Origin: Acidimicrobiales bacterium
GTDB lineage: Bacteria > Actinomycetota > Acidimicrobiia > Acidimicrobiales > SZUA-35
DNA length: 5,522 bases
Direction of reading: 5' to 3'
NCBI GenBank assembly: GCA_024641625.1
Contig: JAHECQ010000272.1
Location: 1 to 5,522, forward strand
Each line of letters opens with the position of its first letter. Positions within the stretch are counted from its first letter, which is position 1. Made by a program: the position numbers and the translations under genes. The notes beneath the pieces were generated by a model that was not told the origin of the DNA, made no database searches, and saw only the letters and a program-made list of their open reading frames with translations. This document shows, one piece after another, positions 5,364-5,522 of this stretch.

Positions 5364-5522
5364 ATGGGCAAGCTCGAAGGAAAAGTCGCAATCATCACCG
5401 GCGGGGCCCGGGGCCAGGGAGCCGCCGAGGGGAAGCTCTTCGTGGCCGAGGGGGCAACGGTCATCCTGACCGACGTTCTCGACAACGAGGGCGAGAGGAC
5501 CGCCGGGGAGATCGGTGCCGAG
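5364..5522 (+). CDS. Short-chain dehydrogenase/reductase, N-terminal part (3' end outside window)
   Basis: ATG 5364 opens a frame that stays open for 53 codons to the right edge. It has the Rossmann start of a classical SDR: KVAIITGGARGQG with TGxxxGxG at residues 12-19, then FVAEGATVILTDV, in which Asp37 at the end of the second strand indicates NAD(H) rather than NADP(H) preference. The GGARGQG form with the MGKLEGKVA start is common in actinobacterial SDRs related to hydroxysteroid and 3-ketoacyl dehydrogenases. The catalytic Ser, Tyr and Lys lie beyond the window. It starts 39 bases after the previous stop with only a weak site (GAAG, 5353-5356), likely in the same operon, where it would oxidise or reduce an alcohol/ketone intermediate. 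The family is confident; the substrate is not known. Confidence 0.9.
   Translation, partial: MGKLEGKVAIITGGARGQGAAEGKLFVAEGATVILTDVLDNEGERTAGEIGAE

Overview
The window is a tightly packed, single-direction stretch of a high-GC bacterial genome (by eye in the mid-60s percent GC, with strongly GC-biased third codon positions). The gene types suggest an actinobacterium, possibly a mycolic-acid or Acidimicrobiia-type lineage. They include an Rv2161c-type F420/flavin oxidoreductase, actinobacterial-style crotonases, a LuxA-like monooxygenase and an acyl-CoA-dehydrogenase-fold flavoprotein. The taxon is an inference; there is no rRNA or marker gene to fix it.

Layout, all on the + strand: (1) 1-377, C-terminal end of a YtcJ-type amidohydrolase; (2) 388-1287, crotonase-fold protein lacking both usual hydratase glutamates; (3) 1321-2418, LuxA-like flavin monooxygenase; (4) 2415-3212, second crotonase, joined to gene 3 by an ATGA overlap; (5) 3221-4099, a second, shorter luciferase-like (LLM) oxidoreductase of the Rv2161c type; (6) about 4161-5324, acyl-CoA-dehydrogenase-fold flavoprotein that looks like a class D flavin monooxygenase; (7) 5364-5522, N-terminus of a short-chain dehydrogenase/reductase that runs off the window. 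Gaps are 10, 33, -4, 8, about 61 and 39 bases, with no terminator-like hairpin seen, so one catabolic operon is the simplest reading.

The gene order crotonase-LLM-crotonase-LLM-ACAD fold-SDR suggests a degradation pathway. Reduced-flavin or F420 enzymes would oxidise or cleave a recalcitrant substrate, the SDR and amidohydrolase would process alcohol/ketone and amide or ring functions, and the crotonases would handle CoA-thioester intermediates. The substrate cannot be read from the sequence, and no flavin reductase, CoA ligase, transporter or regulator lies inside the window.

The most unusual local structure is the junction between genes 5 and 6. Three clear 17-bp tandem repeats carry a Shine-Dalgarno-like GAG(G/A)-type core and an ATGA. 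Start/stop overlaps fall at exact 17-base steps from the stop codon of gene 5 (GTGA, 4096) through three ATGA sites to a TTGA (4164) at the beginning of gene 6. This makes an unbroken relay of six-codon mini-ORFs. A smaller 8-bp tandem repeat at the end of gene 2 puts a TGA in all three frames.
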